From assembly GCA_029934175.1 (NCBI GenBank), contig JAOZMT010000098.1:1-7439 (forward strand): a stretch of DNA of 7,439 bases, given 5' to 3'. The position numbers and the translations under genes were made by a program. Positions 1-7,333 of the stretch are shown here, in pieces; position 1 is the stretch's first letter, and each line of letters opens with the position of its first letter. Source of the stretch: Victivallales bacterium (lineage in GTDB: Bacteria > Verrucomicrobiota > Lentisphaeria > Victivallales > JAUVCU01). The notes under the pieces were generated by a model, which was not told the DNA's origin, ran no database searches, and saw only the letters and a list, made by a program, of their open reading frames with translations.

Positions 1-20
1 CACGGAAAGCACGGAAAAAG
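1..20. repeat. CACGGAAA tandem repeat, left arm of an inverted repeat
   Basis: CACGGAAA occurs at 1-8 and 10-17, a 9-bp period. Positions 1-17 are an imperfect reverse complement (15 of 17 bases) of 117-133, so the two arrays face each other around a TAAA microsatellite. The window edge probably cuts the array. It is non-coding, and its function is unknown. Confidence 0.6.
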
Positions 21-82
21 AGGGAGTTTTTTTACGAGTCGGAAGCTTTACTTGCATTGGGTTGGATTTAGATAAATAATAA

Positions 83-114
<32 letters not shown>

Positions 115-116
115 TA

Positions 117-145
117 TTTTCGTGCTTTTCGTGTTTTTCGTGGTT
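117..145. repeat. CGTG-x5 tandem array, right arm of the inverted repeat
   Basis: CGTG recurs at 121, 130 and 139, exactly 9 bp apart, with T-rich spacers. Positions 117-133 pair imperfectly with 1-17. I recall similar CGTGTTTTTCGTGG elements between genes in many unrelated environmental bacterial genomes, but could not check this. No protein product is likely. Confidence 0.6.
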
Positions 146-150
146 AAAAA

Positions 151-180
151 ATCTGCGTTAATCTGCGGAATCTGCGGATA
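151..180. repeat. ATCTGCG tandem array
   Basis: ATCTGCG occurs at 151-157, 161-167 and 170-176, with spacings of 10 and 9 bp. It directly follows the CGTG array and ends 14 bp before the mlaE start codon, so it would lie in the mlaE 5' leader or promoter region. The near-identical period of the two arrays suggests one composite intergenic element. Confidence 0.6.
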
Positions 181-194
181 AAAAAAGGGTAGAA

Positions 195-998
195 ATGATG
201 ATAAAAAAAAGGATACAAAAAACTGGAGATGTAACTTATTTCCATTTGAAAAAGATAAAAGAAACAATTATCTTTTTTGGAGAATTTTTTCTTGCAATAA
301 TGGTTGCACTAAAAAGTCCTAGAAAGATTCGTTGGAAAGATTCTTTTTATTATATGGAATTATGTGGTTCTTCTGCATTACCTATTGTGTGCTTGATATG
401 TTTTTCTATGGGACTAATAATGGGTTTTCAAGGTGCTATGCAACTTCATAAATATGGAGGAGATATTTTTCTTGCAGATGCTGTTGGTATTGCGATAGTT
501 TTAGAACTTGGACCGCTAATGGTTGCGATGATTGCAATAGGTCGTGCAGGTTCTGCATTTGCCGCAGAAATAGGGACAATGAAGTCGGCTGAGGAAATTG
601 ATGCTATGATTACAATGGGATTTGTGCCAAGTAGATTTTTAATTATTCCTAAATTAATAGCAATGCTAATTGTAATTCCAATATTAACTGTTTTTGGTGA
701 TGTAGCAGGCATTATTGGCGGAATGACTATTGGAGTCTTTAAATTAGGACTACCTGTTGAAGCTTACTTCAATAGAACTCTTGTTGCGGTAAATAATGTT
801 TATTTCCTTGAAGGACTTATAAAAAGCGTTGTTTTTTCTGTTATTATCACAGCTGTTGGTTGTATGAAAGGATTTGAAGCTAAACGAGATGCACAGGGAG
901 TTGGTAGAGCTGCAACATCAGCGGTTGTTACAGGTATATTCCTTGTTATAGTGGCTGATACTTTATTAACTGTTTTATTTACCTTGGTGATCAAATGA
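195..998 (+). CDS. mlaE: MlaE-family ABC transporter permease (phospholipid transport)
   Basis: This is the inner-membrane permease of an Mla/Tgd-type lipid ABC transporter, which moves phospholipids between the inner membrane and the periplasmic side. At 267 residues it matches the family (about 260). The conserved core runs over residues 104-129: ELGP, then GRAGSAFAAEIGTM, followed by E134-I-D-A-M and the MG-x-x-P turn at 141-145. An amphipathic N-terminus (about 20-48) precedes hydrophobic segments near 62-82, 97-116, 148-176, 205-225 and 240-265. Two adjacent ATGs (195 and 198) are possible. The GGG at 187-189 sits 5 bp from the first and 8 bp from the second, so the start is uncertain by one codon. 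A run of eight A's follows the start (203-210). The TGA stop overlaps the mlaF ATG (ATGA), so the two are co-translated. The family call is firm; the transport direction cannot be read from the sequence. Confidence 0.95.
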   Translation: MMIKKRIQKTGDVTYFHLKKIKETIIFFGEFFLAIMVALKSPRKIRWKDSFYYMELCGSSALPIVCLICFSMGLIMGFQGAMQLHKYGGDIFLADAVGIAIVLELGPLMVAMIAIGRAGSAFAAEIGTMKSAEEIDAMITMGFVPSRFLIIPKLIAMLIVIPILTVFGDVAGIIGGMTIGVFKLGLPVEAYFNRTLVAVNNVYFLEGLIKSVVFSVIITAVGCMKGFEAKRDAQGVGRAATSAVVTGIFLVIVADTLLTVLFTLVIK

Positions 999-1747
999 GT
1001 AATATTATAGATGTGAAAAACTTAACAATTGGTTATGATGGAATGTCGATACAAGAAAATTTATCATTTTCTGTTAAACGAGGGGAAATTTTCATTATTT
1101 TAGGCGGTTCAGGATGTGGGAAAAGCACATTATTGAAACATTTAATAGGATTAAATAATCCAATGTCTGGAGAAATATCTATTTTCGATACATCTATAAC
1201 TAAATGTGAAGAAGATGATAAGCGACAATTAATGAAAAAATTTGGCGTGCTTTATCAATCTGGAGCATTATTTGGTTCATTGACCTTAGCTGAAAATATA
1301 TCTTTATTATTGGAAGAATATACAGATTTTTCTAAAAAAGAAAGAGAAAGTGTTATTAAGGAAAAATTAAGTCTTGTTGATTTAGATGGCTACGAGAATT
1401 ATTATCCAGCTGAAATAAGTGGAGGTATGAAAAAGAGAGCAGGGCTTGCTCGTGCAATGGCTCTAAATCCTGAACTATTATTTTTTGATGAACCTTCTGC
1501 TGGCTTAGACCCTATTAGTGCGGCTCTTTTGGATAAACTTATAATTTCTTTGCGTGATAATTATCAGACAACTATGGTTATCGTAACACATGAGTTAGAT
1601 AGCATTTTTGCGATTGCCGATAGAGTTATAATGCTAGATAAAGAAACGAAAAGTATCATAGCCACAGGCAATCCACATAAATTAAAAGAAAATCCACCAA
1701 ATGAATGGGTTAAAGATTTTTTAACAAGAACAGGGTTTGGAAGATAA
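995..1747 (+). CDS. mlaF: MlaF-family ABC transporter ATP-binding protein
   Basis: This cytoplasmic ATPase powers the MlaE permease. All ABC motifs are intact in its 250 residues: Walker A GGSGCGKST at 37-45, Q-loop glutamine 88 in LYQSGALF, signature ISGGM at 141-145 followed by KKRAGLARA, Walker B LLFFDE at 161-166, D-loop SAGLD at 168-172, and switch histidine 199 in VTHE. The YQSGALF-x-SLT Q-loop and SGGM signature are typical of MlaF/Ttg2A rather than of importers for small solutes. The start ATG lies inside the end of mlaE, with a 4-bp overlap. The usual third component, an MCE-domain protein (MlaD), does not follow; a membrane protein of unknown function does, 26 bp downstream. Confidence 0.95.
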   Translation: MSNIIDVKNLTIGYDGMSIQENLSFSVKRGEIFIILGGSGCGKSTLLKHLIGLNNPMSGEISIFDTSITKCEEDDKRQLMKKFGVLYQSGALFGSLTLAENISLLLEEYTDFSKKERESVIKEKLSLVDLDGYENYYPAEISGGMKKRAGLARAMALNPELLFFDEPSAGLDPISAALLDKLIISLRDNYQTTMVIVTHELDSIFAIADRVIMLDKETKSIIATGNPHKLKENPPNEWVKDFLTRTGFGR

Positions 1748-1756
1748 AACATAAAA

Positions 1757-1763
1757 AAAGGAG
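1757..1763 (+). promoter_or_regulatory. Strong ribosome binding site of the membrane protein gene
   Basis: AAAGGAG is a near-perfect Shine-Dalgarno sequence 10 bp upstream of ATG 1774. It is the clearest one in the window and shows that this organism uses SD-led initiation. Other starts here rely on overlap or weak sites. Confidence 0.75.
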
Positions 1764-1773
1764 TTAATTAAAA

Positions 1774-2799
1774 ATGAAAAACAAAATAGATTACATAAAA
1801 CCTGCAAATATAGCATTTGAAAAAATGGTAAAAATGCTTTTTAAGCCATTTGATATAAAGAAGTGGTTCGTTCTTGGCTTTATTGCTTGGATTACATTTT
1901 TTGGCGAAGGGGGAGGATTTAATTACAGTATCCCATCTTTTGATGATAATAACAATGTAAATTATTCATCTTCAGGAAATGAACAAGAAATCGTGTGCGA
2001 AGATGAAAATGCATCAATTACGACCGTAGAGTCCAAGCAGAATCCAGCTGATGAGATGAAAGATTTTATAAAGAATATTCCTGATGAAATTTCTAAAAAA
2101 ATGTCATCGGAGCAATCAGGAATTATAATTTTAATAGGAGTAATAGTGCTTATTGCCATATTATTTGGAATTATTTTAGGACTAAGTTTTATATGGTTAA
2201 AAGCTCGATTTTCTTTTATTTTTTTAGACAATGTAATTCGTGATGACACTCAAATATCTGAACCTTGGCACAAATTTGCAAAACTAGGAAATTCTAGCTT
2301 TAAGTGGCAGGCAATATTTTCGTTTATTAGTATCTGCGGTGTTCTGATATTTCTTATTATAATGGGATTAAGTATCGCTGCGTTATTTGGACCAAGTCTT
2401 CCATTAGGTATTGTAAGTCTTGTTATAAGTAGTTTGCTATTCATTACTTTTATTATTATTTTTTCGGTCATGCAGACTTTCTTTAGAGATTTTGTAACTC
2501 CTATTATGTATAAAAATTCAATTACTGCAATACCTGCATGGAAAGAATTTTATATAATGTTAAAAAATAATAAATTAGCATTTCTTGGATATTTGGGAGC
2601 TTTAATTATATCCAAAATGGTCGTGGGAACAGTTACTATTATTATAACTATAGCAACATGCTGTATTGCATCGTGTATAATATCTATTCCATACCTAGGA
2701 ACTGTTCTTTTACTTCCTATTCCAGTTTTTTATAGATTGTATAGCGTAGAGTTCTTAGCACAATTTCACGAGAATAATGAAATATACTGCAAGCGCTAA
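1774..2799 (+). CDS. Multi-pass membrane protein of unknown function
   Basis: I do not recognise a characterised family. The 341 residues begin with a conserved-looking stretch, LFKPFDIKKWFVLGFIAW (22-39), then a G-rich turn (GEGGG, 44-48) and a polar, Ser/Asn/Glu-rich segment (50-114) that is probably outside the bilayer. Strongly hydrophobic segments follow near 116-142, 180-205, 211-233, 268-290, 291-305 and 306-321. Three cysteines (296, 297, 301) sit in one of them. Similar N-termini occur, from memory, in hypothetical proteins of PVC and other Gram-negative bacteria. A good ribosome site, AAAGGAG (1757-1763), lies 10 bp before the ATG. It is 26 bp downstream of mlaF and probably in the same operon, so it may be linked to lipid transport, but that is context only. 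No enzyme motif is visible. Confidence 0.85.
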   Translation: MKNKIDYIKPANIAFEKMVKMLFKPFDIKKWFVLGFIAWITFFGEGGGFNYSIPSFDDNNNVNYSSSGNEQEIVCEDENASITTVESKQNPADEMKDFIKNIPDEISKKMSSEQSGIIILIGVIVLIAILFGIILGLSFIWLKARFSFIFLDNVIRDDTQISEPWHKFAKLGNSSFKWQAIFSFISICGVLIFLIIMGLSIAALFGPSLPLGIVSLVISSLLFITFIIIFSVMQTFFRDFVTPIMYKNSITAIPAWKEFYIMLKNNKLAFLGYLGALIISKMVVGTVTIIITIATCCIASCIISIPYLGTVLLLPIPVFYRLYSVEFLAQFHENNEIYCKR

Positions 2800-2901
2800 G
2801 CTTTGCTCGGCATAAATCAACGATTTTTGAGTTTTAAAAACACAAAATACTTAAAGAAAATTGATTTTTTGCATTTACCTAATTAATAATAAATAAAAAA
2901 C
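2800..2901. other. Non-coding gap before the bamA promoter
   Basis: This AT-rich spacer separates the two transcription units. I see only a weak AAATC-AAC-GATTT hairpin (2814-2826) without a proper T-run, and GCATAAATC (2810-2818), which is complementary to part of the 15-bp element at 2906-2914. No reading frame, RNA gene or convincing terminator is visible. Confidence 0.5.
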
Positions 2902-2930
2902 TTGCGATTTATGCAATAGTATGGTATATT
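2902..2930 (+). promoter_or_regulatory. Candidate sigma-70-type promoter of the bamA operon
   Basis: TTGCGA (2902-2907, 4 of 6 to the -35 consensus), a 17-bp spacer and TATATT (2925-2930, 5 of 6 to the -10 consensus) predict transcription starting near 2936-2938, about 32 bp before the bamA ATG. The -35 lies inside the 15-bp element TTGCGATTTATGCAA (2902-2916), whose ends TTGC/GCAA are a dyad. That element recurs elsewhere in the window, so a binding site overlapping the promoter is possible. Prediction by eye only. Confidence 0.5.
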
Positions 2931-2968
2931 ATTGTTTTTCAAATTTTAAATTTAAACAAAGGGCATAT

Positions 2969-5242
2969 ATGAAAAATTTTATTATTATATTTTTAGTTAT
3001 TTTTTCTTTTTTAGCAAAAGCAAAAGAAGTATCATCAATTACATTTAATCAAGTAGGTTCATCTGACAAGCTGGCTGATACAACTCTGATGTATCAAATT
3101 AAAGAACGAGTGGGTTCAGACTTCTCTATGAAAGAACTTAATGAAGATGTTAAAAGACTTTATGCTATGAAAATCTTTAAAAATATTAATGCTAAATATA
3201 TTGAATTAAATGATAATTCTGTTAGTATTGTATTTGACTTAACTCTAAATAAAAAAGTTTCTGCTCTATATTTTGAAGGGAATTCTAATGTATCGAATGA
3301 TGAACTTTCTGAATTGCTAGCCTCTAAAGCTGGTTCTTACTTAAGTGATGGATTTATTCAATCTACTCTAGAAGCTGTCCGTGAGTTATATAAAAAGAAA
3401 GGTTATCATAATAATTTAATCGGCTATGAATTGAAAAATGAAACTGCGAATCGTGCAGATATGTTAATTAAAATAACAGAAAATCCTAAATTAACAATTG
3501 ATGAAGTCTTTTTTTCAGATACTACAGTATATACAAAATCTGAACTTCAAGACTTTATAAAAACCTCAAGTTCTTTTTGGTCGTTTATTCTTGATACTGG
3601 ACTTGTGAATTATGATGAAATTGAACGAGATAAAATACGATTGAAAAATGCTTTTTGGAATAAAGGTTACTTAGACTTTGAAATTCAAGAAGTTAAAATA
3701 ATTCCTCTTGAAGATGACGAGGCAAATATTGACTTCAAATTTACAGTTGGGAAAAGTTATTCTGTAACTGGCATTAATTTAACAGGTAACAAAGTTTTTA
3801 ATCTTAGAACATTAAAAAATCAAATAAGTCTTAAAACTGGCGTTGCGTATGATCATAAAGCAGCTATAGAAAGTGCAAATAAAATTCGTTCGTCATATTA
3901 TAAATTAGGATATGCTGATTTTGGTTGTCAAATTCTGCGTGATGCTGATTATGAAACTAATGAAGTAAAAGTTACATTTAATATTGTTGAAGGTGCTGAA
4001 TACAAAATTCGTTTTATTGATATTAAGGGTAATAAAAAAACAAAAGATAAAGTTTTAAGACGCGAATTACCAATTTATCCGTTAGAGGAACTTAATCCTA
4101 ATATGTTAGATGTTAGTAAAAGTCGTTTGCAACAATTAAATTATTTTGATAAAGTTGATATAACTGCATTAAATACCTCAGAGTCAGGAATTAGAGATAT
4201 TCTTGTTCAAGTAGAAGAAAAAAACACTGCAAAATTTAAAATTGGTGGCGGTATATCTAGTGATGAAGGTTTTATGGGGCGTATCTCAGTAGAACAAAGA
4301 AATTTCGACTTAGGTGATTCGGATAGTTATTATCAAGGTGGAGGACAAAGAATTAAATTTGCAGCATCTATTGGAAGTGAATCAACTGATTTTAGATTAG
4401 ACTTTACAGAGCCTTGGTTAAACGATAAACCTTTAAGATTGGATACGGCGATATATCATACTTCTTTTGTTCGTAATGATTGGGACGAATCTCATACTGG
4501 GGCTTATGTTTTATTCACTGAAAAAGTTTTTGATGATTTTACAAGGTTTTCTTACGGTTATAAATTAGAAAATGTTGGTATATCAAGTATGGATAGTAAT
4601 TTATCTGAATTTTTTCAAGATGAAGAATGTTCTGATTTAGTAAGTGCTATTAGATTTGATTTATTTAAAGATACTCGTGATAGTATTATAAATCCAACAG
4701 ATGGATATGATTGGAGACTTCATTCTGAAATCACAACTGAACTTTTCGGAGCAACGAATAACCATTATAAATTAGAAGCTAAAGGAACGCAATATTATTC
4801 ATTTTTTGATAAGGAAATCATTTTATTATTTGCAGGAAAAGTTGGTGTCGTAGATAGTTTAGATTCAGAACGAGCACCTATTTATGAAAGGTATTTTCTT
4901 GGAGGAAGGAATTTAAGAGGATTTCCAACTCGTGAAGTTTCTCCTGCTGATGAAAATGGAGTTCCTTATGGAGGACAAACTATGGCTCTGGGAACGGTTG
5001 AATTGACTTATCCTTTATTTGTTGATATGCTTCGTGGTGCTATTTTTACAGATATTGGTGCTGTTGGAGATAAGAGTTATGAATTTGATGGTGTTAATGT
5101 TGGTGCAGGTATTGGACTTAGAATTAATGTTCCACAACTACAAACACCTATTAGATTAGACCTTGCACAACCAATTGTTAATTGTTACGACCATTATGAT
5201 TCAAAATGGCGTTTCTCATTTGATATGGGGTTCTCTTGGTAG
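2969..5242 (+). CDS. bamA: Outer membrane protein assembly factor BamA
   Basis: This is the Omp85-family protein that folds and inserts beta-barrels into the outer membrane. From ATG 2969 it has 757 residues. A signal peptide covers 1-18 (lysine, then a hydrophobic IIIFLVIFSF core, cleavage after AKA). Five POTRA domains follow, at about 20-91, 95-171, 174-259, 261-341 and 342-420, each ending in the usual beta-strand, and with GY motifs in the second to fourth (for example KKGY, NKGY and KLGY). The barrel begins near 421 (KIGGGISSDEG). The barrel-lumen motif of loop 6 is LRGF at 649-652, the counterpart of VRGF. The chain ends in RFSFDMGFSW, a C-terminal beta-signal with a final aromatic residue. 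An upstream in-frame ATG at 2921 would add 16 residues, but it hides the signal peptide and lies inside the candidate promoter. AAAGGG (2958-2963) is 5 bp before the chosen start. dtd follows after 3 bp. The protein is full length. Confidence 0.96.
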   Translation: MKNFIIIFLVIFSFLAKAKEVSSITFNQVGSSDKLADTTLMYQIKERVGSDFSMKELNEDVKRLYAMKIFKNINAKYIELNDNSVSIVFDLTLNKKVSALYFEGNSNVSNDELSELLASKAGSYLSDGFIQSTLEAVRELYKKKGYHNNLIGYELKNETANRADMLIKITENPKLTIDEVFFSDTTVYTKSELQDFIKTSSSFWSFILDTGLVNYDEIERDKIRLKNAFWNKGYLDFEIQEVKIIPLEDDEANIDFKFTVGKSYSVTGINLTGNKVFNLRTLKNQISLKTGVAYDHKAAIESANKIRSSYYKLGYADFGCQILRDADYETNEVKVTFNIVEGAEYKIRFIDIKGNKKTKDKVLRRELPIYPLEELNPNMLDVSKSRLQQLNYFDKVDITALNTSESGIRDILVQVEEKNTAKFKIGGGISSDEGFMGRISVEQRNFDLGDSDSYYQGGGQRIKFAASIGSESTDFRLDFTEPWLNDKPLRLDTAIYHTSFVRNDWDESHTGAYVLFTEKVFDDFTRFSYGYKLENVGISSMDSNLSEFFQDEECSDLVSAIRFDLFKDTRDSIINPTDGYDWRLHSEITTELFGATNNHYKLEAKGTQYYSFFDKEIILLFAGKVGVVDSLDSERAPIYERYFLGGRNLRGFPTREVSPADENGVPYGGQTMALGTVELTYPLFVDMLRGAIFTDIGAVGDKSYEFDGVNVGAGIGLRINVPQLQTPIRLDLAQPIVNCYDHYDSKWRFSFDMGFSW

Positions 5243-5245
5243 AGT

Positions 5246-5704
5246 ATGAAAGTTGTTATACAACGCGTATCAACTGCATCTGTTACTGTTGATTCTCAAG
5301 TAACAGGAGAAATAAAAGCTGGCTTGCTTATTCTATTAGGAATAGCACATAATGATACAAAAGAAGATGTTGATTCGTTAATTGATAAAATTATAAATTT
5401 AAGAATTTTTGAAGATGTCGATGGGAAAATGAACCGTTCTTTAATTGATATTAACGGAGAAATTTTGCTCATATCGCAATTTACATTGTATGCAGATTCA
5501 AAGAAAGGGCGACGACCAAGTTTTACAAATGCAGCTAAGCCTGATATTGCAGTTCCGCTATATGAATTTTTTATAGACTCTTTAAAAACACAACAAATTA
5601 CTGTTAAAACTGGAATATTTGGTGCAGATATGAATGTTAATTTATGCAACAATGGACCTGTTACAATTATTTTAGAAACTCAAAATGGTAAAATACTAAG
5701 CTAA
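5246..5704 (+). CDS. dtd: D-aminoacyl-tRNA deacylase
   Basis: This cytoplasmic proofreading enzyme removes D-amino acids (and glycine from tRNA-Ala) wrongly attached to tRNA. Its 152 residues are close to the E. coli length (about 145). Diagnostic motifs are the N-terminal MKVVIQRVSTASVTV, the active-site SQFTL at 77-81 followed by Y-A-D and KGRRPSF (87-93), and the Gly-Pro pair at 137-138 in NNGPVT, the chiral-selectivity motif. The residue before the Gly-Pro is Asn136, where many family members (NDGPVT) have Asp. The start is 3 bp after the bamA stop with only a weak GAG upstream, which suggests translational coupling. recX begins 2 bp after its stop. Confidence 0.96.
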   Translation: MKVVIQRVSTASVTVDSQVTGEIKAGLLILLGIAHNDTKEDVDSLIDKIINLRIFEDVDGKMNRSLIDINGEILLISQFTLYADSKKGRRPSFTNAAKPDIAVPLYEFFIDSLKTQQITVKTGIFGADMNVNLCNNGPVTIILETQNGKILS

Positions 5705-5706
5705 AA

Positions 5707-6198
5707 ATGGAAATTGATACTACACACGATAAAACTATGAGTGCTGCTATGAATATTTTATCATACCGTGCTTGCTCTGAAAAAGAATTGTCTCGCAAAT
5801 TGTATAAAAAAAAATTTGGAAAAAAAACAATCGAATGGACTTTAAAAGAATGCCTTAGGTTACAATTAATTAATGATAGCTATTTTACAGAATGTTATAT
5901 TGAAGAATTAATGTATAAAGATTTTGGTATTTATTATATAAAAAATGCGTTAAGAAAACGAGGAATATCACAGGAACTTATTGAAAAATGGTGTGAAGAA
6001 AAAATCACAAATGAAAATGAAATTGCTAGATTAAAAAATAATATAACGAAAAAATTAAATTTACTTAAACGAGAAAAAGACCCAAGAAAAAAACGAGAAA
6101 AAATATTTAGATTTTTATGTTCAAGAGGCTTTCAATCTCATATTATTTACGATAATTTAAACATAGAAGAGTGTGATGATGAAGATAGCTATTATTAA
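5707..6198 (+). CDS. recX: Regulatory protein RecX
   Basis: RecX binds RecA filaments and modulates homologous recombination and the SOS response in the cytoplasm. The 163 residues (E. coli 166) show the three-helix repeats of the family: AMNILSYRACSEKELSRKL (14-32), then LQLINDSYFTECYIEE followed by the FGIYYIKNALRKRGIS region (52-89), and a C-terminal FRFLCSRGFQSHIIYDNL (136-153). A lysine/arginine-rich stretch, KREKDPRKKREK, lies near 121-132. The start is 2 bp after dtd with no clear ribosome site, so reinitiation is likely. Here recX is separated from recA, its common neighbour, and lies in an envelope operon. Runs of nine A's (5806-5814) and eight A's (5820-5827) lie within the first 40 codons. 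The 3' end overlaps the glycosyltransferase start. Confidence 0.88.
   Translation: MEIDTTHDKTMSAAMNILSYRACSEKELSRKLYKKKFGKKTIEWTLKECLRLQLINDSYFTECYIEELMYKDFGIYYIKNALRKRGISQELIEKWCEEKITNENEIARLKNNITKKLNLLKREKDPRKKREKIFRFLCSRGFQSHIIYDNLNIEECDDEDSYY
6165..6181 (+). promoter_or_regulatory. Ribosome site and triple start inside the end of recX
   Basis: Purine-rich AGAAGAG (6165-6171) is followed by GTG-ATG-ATG at 6173-6181, all in the glycosyltransferase frame and inside the last codons of recX. Spacing to the third start (7 bp) is the most usual. The arrangement ties translation of the two genes together and makes the exact N-terminus uncertain by one or two residues. Confidence 0.5.
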
Positions 6199-7288
6199 AA
6201 AAAAGTTTTCAAATAATGGTGGTGGTGCTGAGAAATATGCTTATATAATTTGCAATGCTCTAGCTAAACGCGGACATTCTATAACTGTTTTTGCTGAAAA
6301 ATTTCAAAACGATAATAATAGTCTTAAATGGGAAAAAGTCAAAAGGGCTAAACTTCCTTCGCTATGTAGGACTTATTCTTTTCATAAAATGGTGCAAAAG
6401 CAAATAAATCACAATGAATTTGATATTACTTACGCTCTTTCAAGAACATATCCAGCTGATGTATTTAGAGTTGCTGAACAATTACATGCTGTTTGGGTTA
6501 AAATTGGATATTCTACTTTTTCAAAAATAAACCCACGACATAAAAAAATTGCTAAACTAGAACAAAATATAATGCTACCTAAAAACATTAAAGCTATTGT
6601 AACAAATTCAGATATGATTAAAGAGGAAATTTCTAATATTTACCAATATCCTAAAAACAAAATATTTCCTATAAAAAATGGTGTTAATCCAGAAACATTT
6701 GCACAAGTCGCAGATAAAATTTCCTTAAAGAAAAAATTAGGATTAGATATTAATAAAAAGATAATTCTTTTTTCATCAAATAATTTTAAAATCAAAGGAC
6801 TTAAATCTGCGATTTATGCAATTTCAAAATTAGATAATAAGATAAAAAATAATATTTCTTTTGTTATTACTGGCGATGATTCCCCTGAACCTTTTGCACA
6901 ACTCGCAAAAAGTTTAAAACTAAACAACTTAATATTTACTGGAAGAGTTGATAATATGAATGAATATTATGCCTGTTCCGATTTATTGCTATATCCTTCT
7001 TTATATGAACCTTTTGCAAATGTATGCCTTGAAGCTGCATCAGCAGCATTGCCAATTATTACAACAACAAAAAATGGAGCAAGGGAGCTTATTATTCATA
7101 AAGTTAATGGGTATTTGATAGATTCAGCAGACGATATTTGCGATATATGCAAATATTTAACAAACTTTTTTACTCTTTCAGACTATGAAGTTGAACAATT
7201 TAAAAATAGTATTTTGAAACAATCGTTATCATATCGTTGGGAAAAACATATTGACGAACTTGAGAATCTTTTAAAAAAATTAATGTGA
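6179..7288 (+). CDS. Family 4 glycosyltransferase, WaaG-like (probable LPS core)
   Basis: This is a retaining GT-B glycosyltransferase that likely adds a sugar from a nucleotide sugar to lipopolysaccharide core or another surface glycan at the cytoplasmic face of the inner membrane. From ATG 6179 it has 369 residues, close to E. coli WaaG (374). Visible features are the N-terminal glycine-rich loop NNGGGAEKY (12-20), the TNS hinge motif near 142-144, a donor phosphate-binding segment SNNFKIKG (200-207), the GRVDNM stretch, and the E-x7-E motif EPFANVCLE with Glu277 and Glu285. The layout matches WaaG, but donor and acceptor cannot be read. Three in-frame starts stand together, GTG 6173, ATG 6176 and ATG 6179. 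AGAAGAG (6165-6171) is 7 bp before the last, and MKIAII is the usual family start, so I chose 6179. It overlaps recX by 20 bp and ends 2 bp before a strong terminator-like palindrome. Confidence 0.9.
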   Translation: MKIAIIKKKFSNNGGGAEKYAYIICNALAKRGHSITVFAEKFQNDNNSLKWEKVKRAKLPSLCRTYSFHKMVQKQINHNEFDITYALSRTYPADVFRVAEQLHAVWVKIGYSTFSKINPRHKKIAKLEQNIMLPKNIKAIVTNSDMIKEEISNIYQYPKNKIFPIKNGVNPETFAQVADKISLKKKLGLDINKKIILFSSNNFKIKGLKSAIYAISKLDNKIKNNISFVITGDDSPEPFAQLAKSLKLNNLIFTGRVDNMNEYYACSDLLLYPSLYEPFANVCLEAASAALPIITTTKNGARELIIHKVNGYLIDSADDICDICKYLTNFFTLSDYEVEQFKNSILKQSLSYRWEKHIDELENLLKKLM

Positions 7289-7290
7289 AA

Positions 7291-7321
7291 TTGCGAGTTA
7301 TGCAAATTGCATAACTCGCAA
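7291..7321. terminator. Perfect 15-bp inverted repeat, likely bidirectional terminator
   Basis: TTGCGAGTTATGCAA (7291-7305) and its exact reverse complement TTGCATAACTCGCAA (7307-7321) flank a single A. In RNA this gives a stem of about 14 bp with a 3-base loop. On the plus strand a CTTTTTATTT tract follows (7330-7339). On the minus strand a T-run (about 7279-7272) follows after a short gap. The position between convergent genes fits a shared terminator. The arms also match the element in the bamA promoter at 14 of 15 bases. Confidence 0.75.
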
Positions 7322-7333
7322 CGCTTTAACTTT

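Noticed and set aside
52..80. TTGCAT and AATAAT as a promoter for mlaE
   Set aside because: The -35 matches only 3 of 6 bases and the -10 falls in low-complexity A/T repeats, where such matches arise by chance.
446..712. Minus-strand open frame of 88 codons inside mlaE, and similar ones inside mlaF, the membrane protein gene and dtd
   Set aside because: They lie wholly opposite well-supported genes, show no recognisable motif and are expected shadows in AT-rich coding DNA.
2792..2806. Possible GCAAGC / GCTTTGC hairpin at the end of the membrane protein gene
   Set aside because: The stem is short with a bulge and no T-run follows, so it is not a convincing terminator.
6807..6821. 14-of-15 match to the repeat element inside the glycosyltransferase
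   Set aside because: It encodes residues that fit the family's own sequence (SAIYAIS), so I do not annotate it as a separate repeat, though it is counted as a possible copy.
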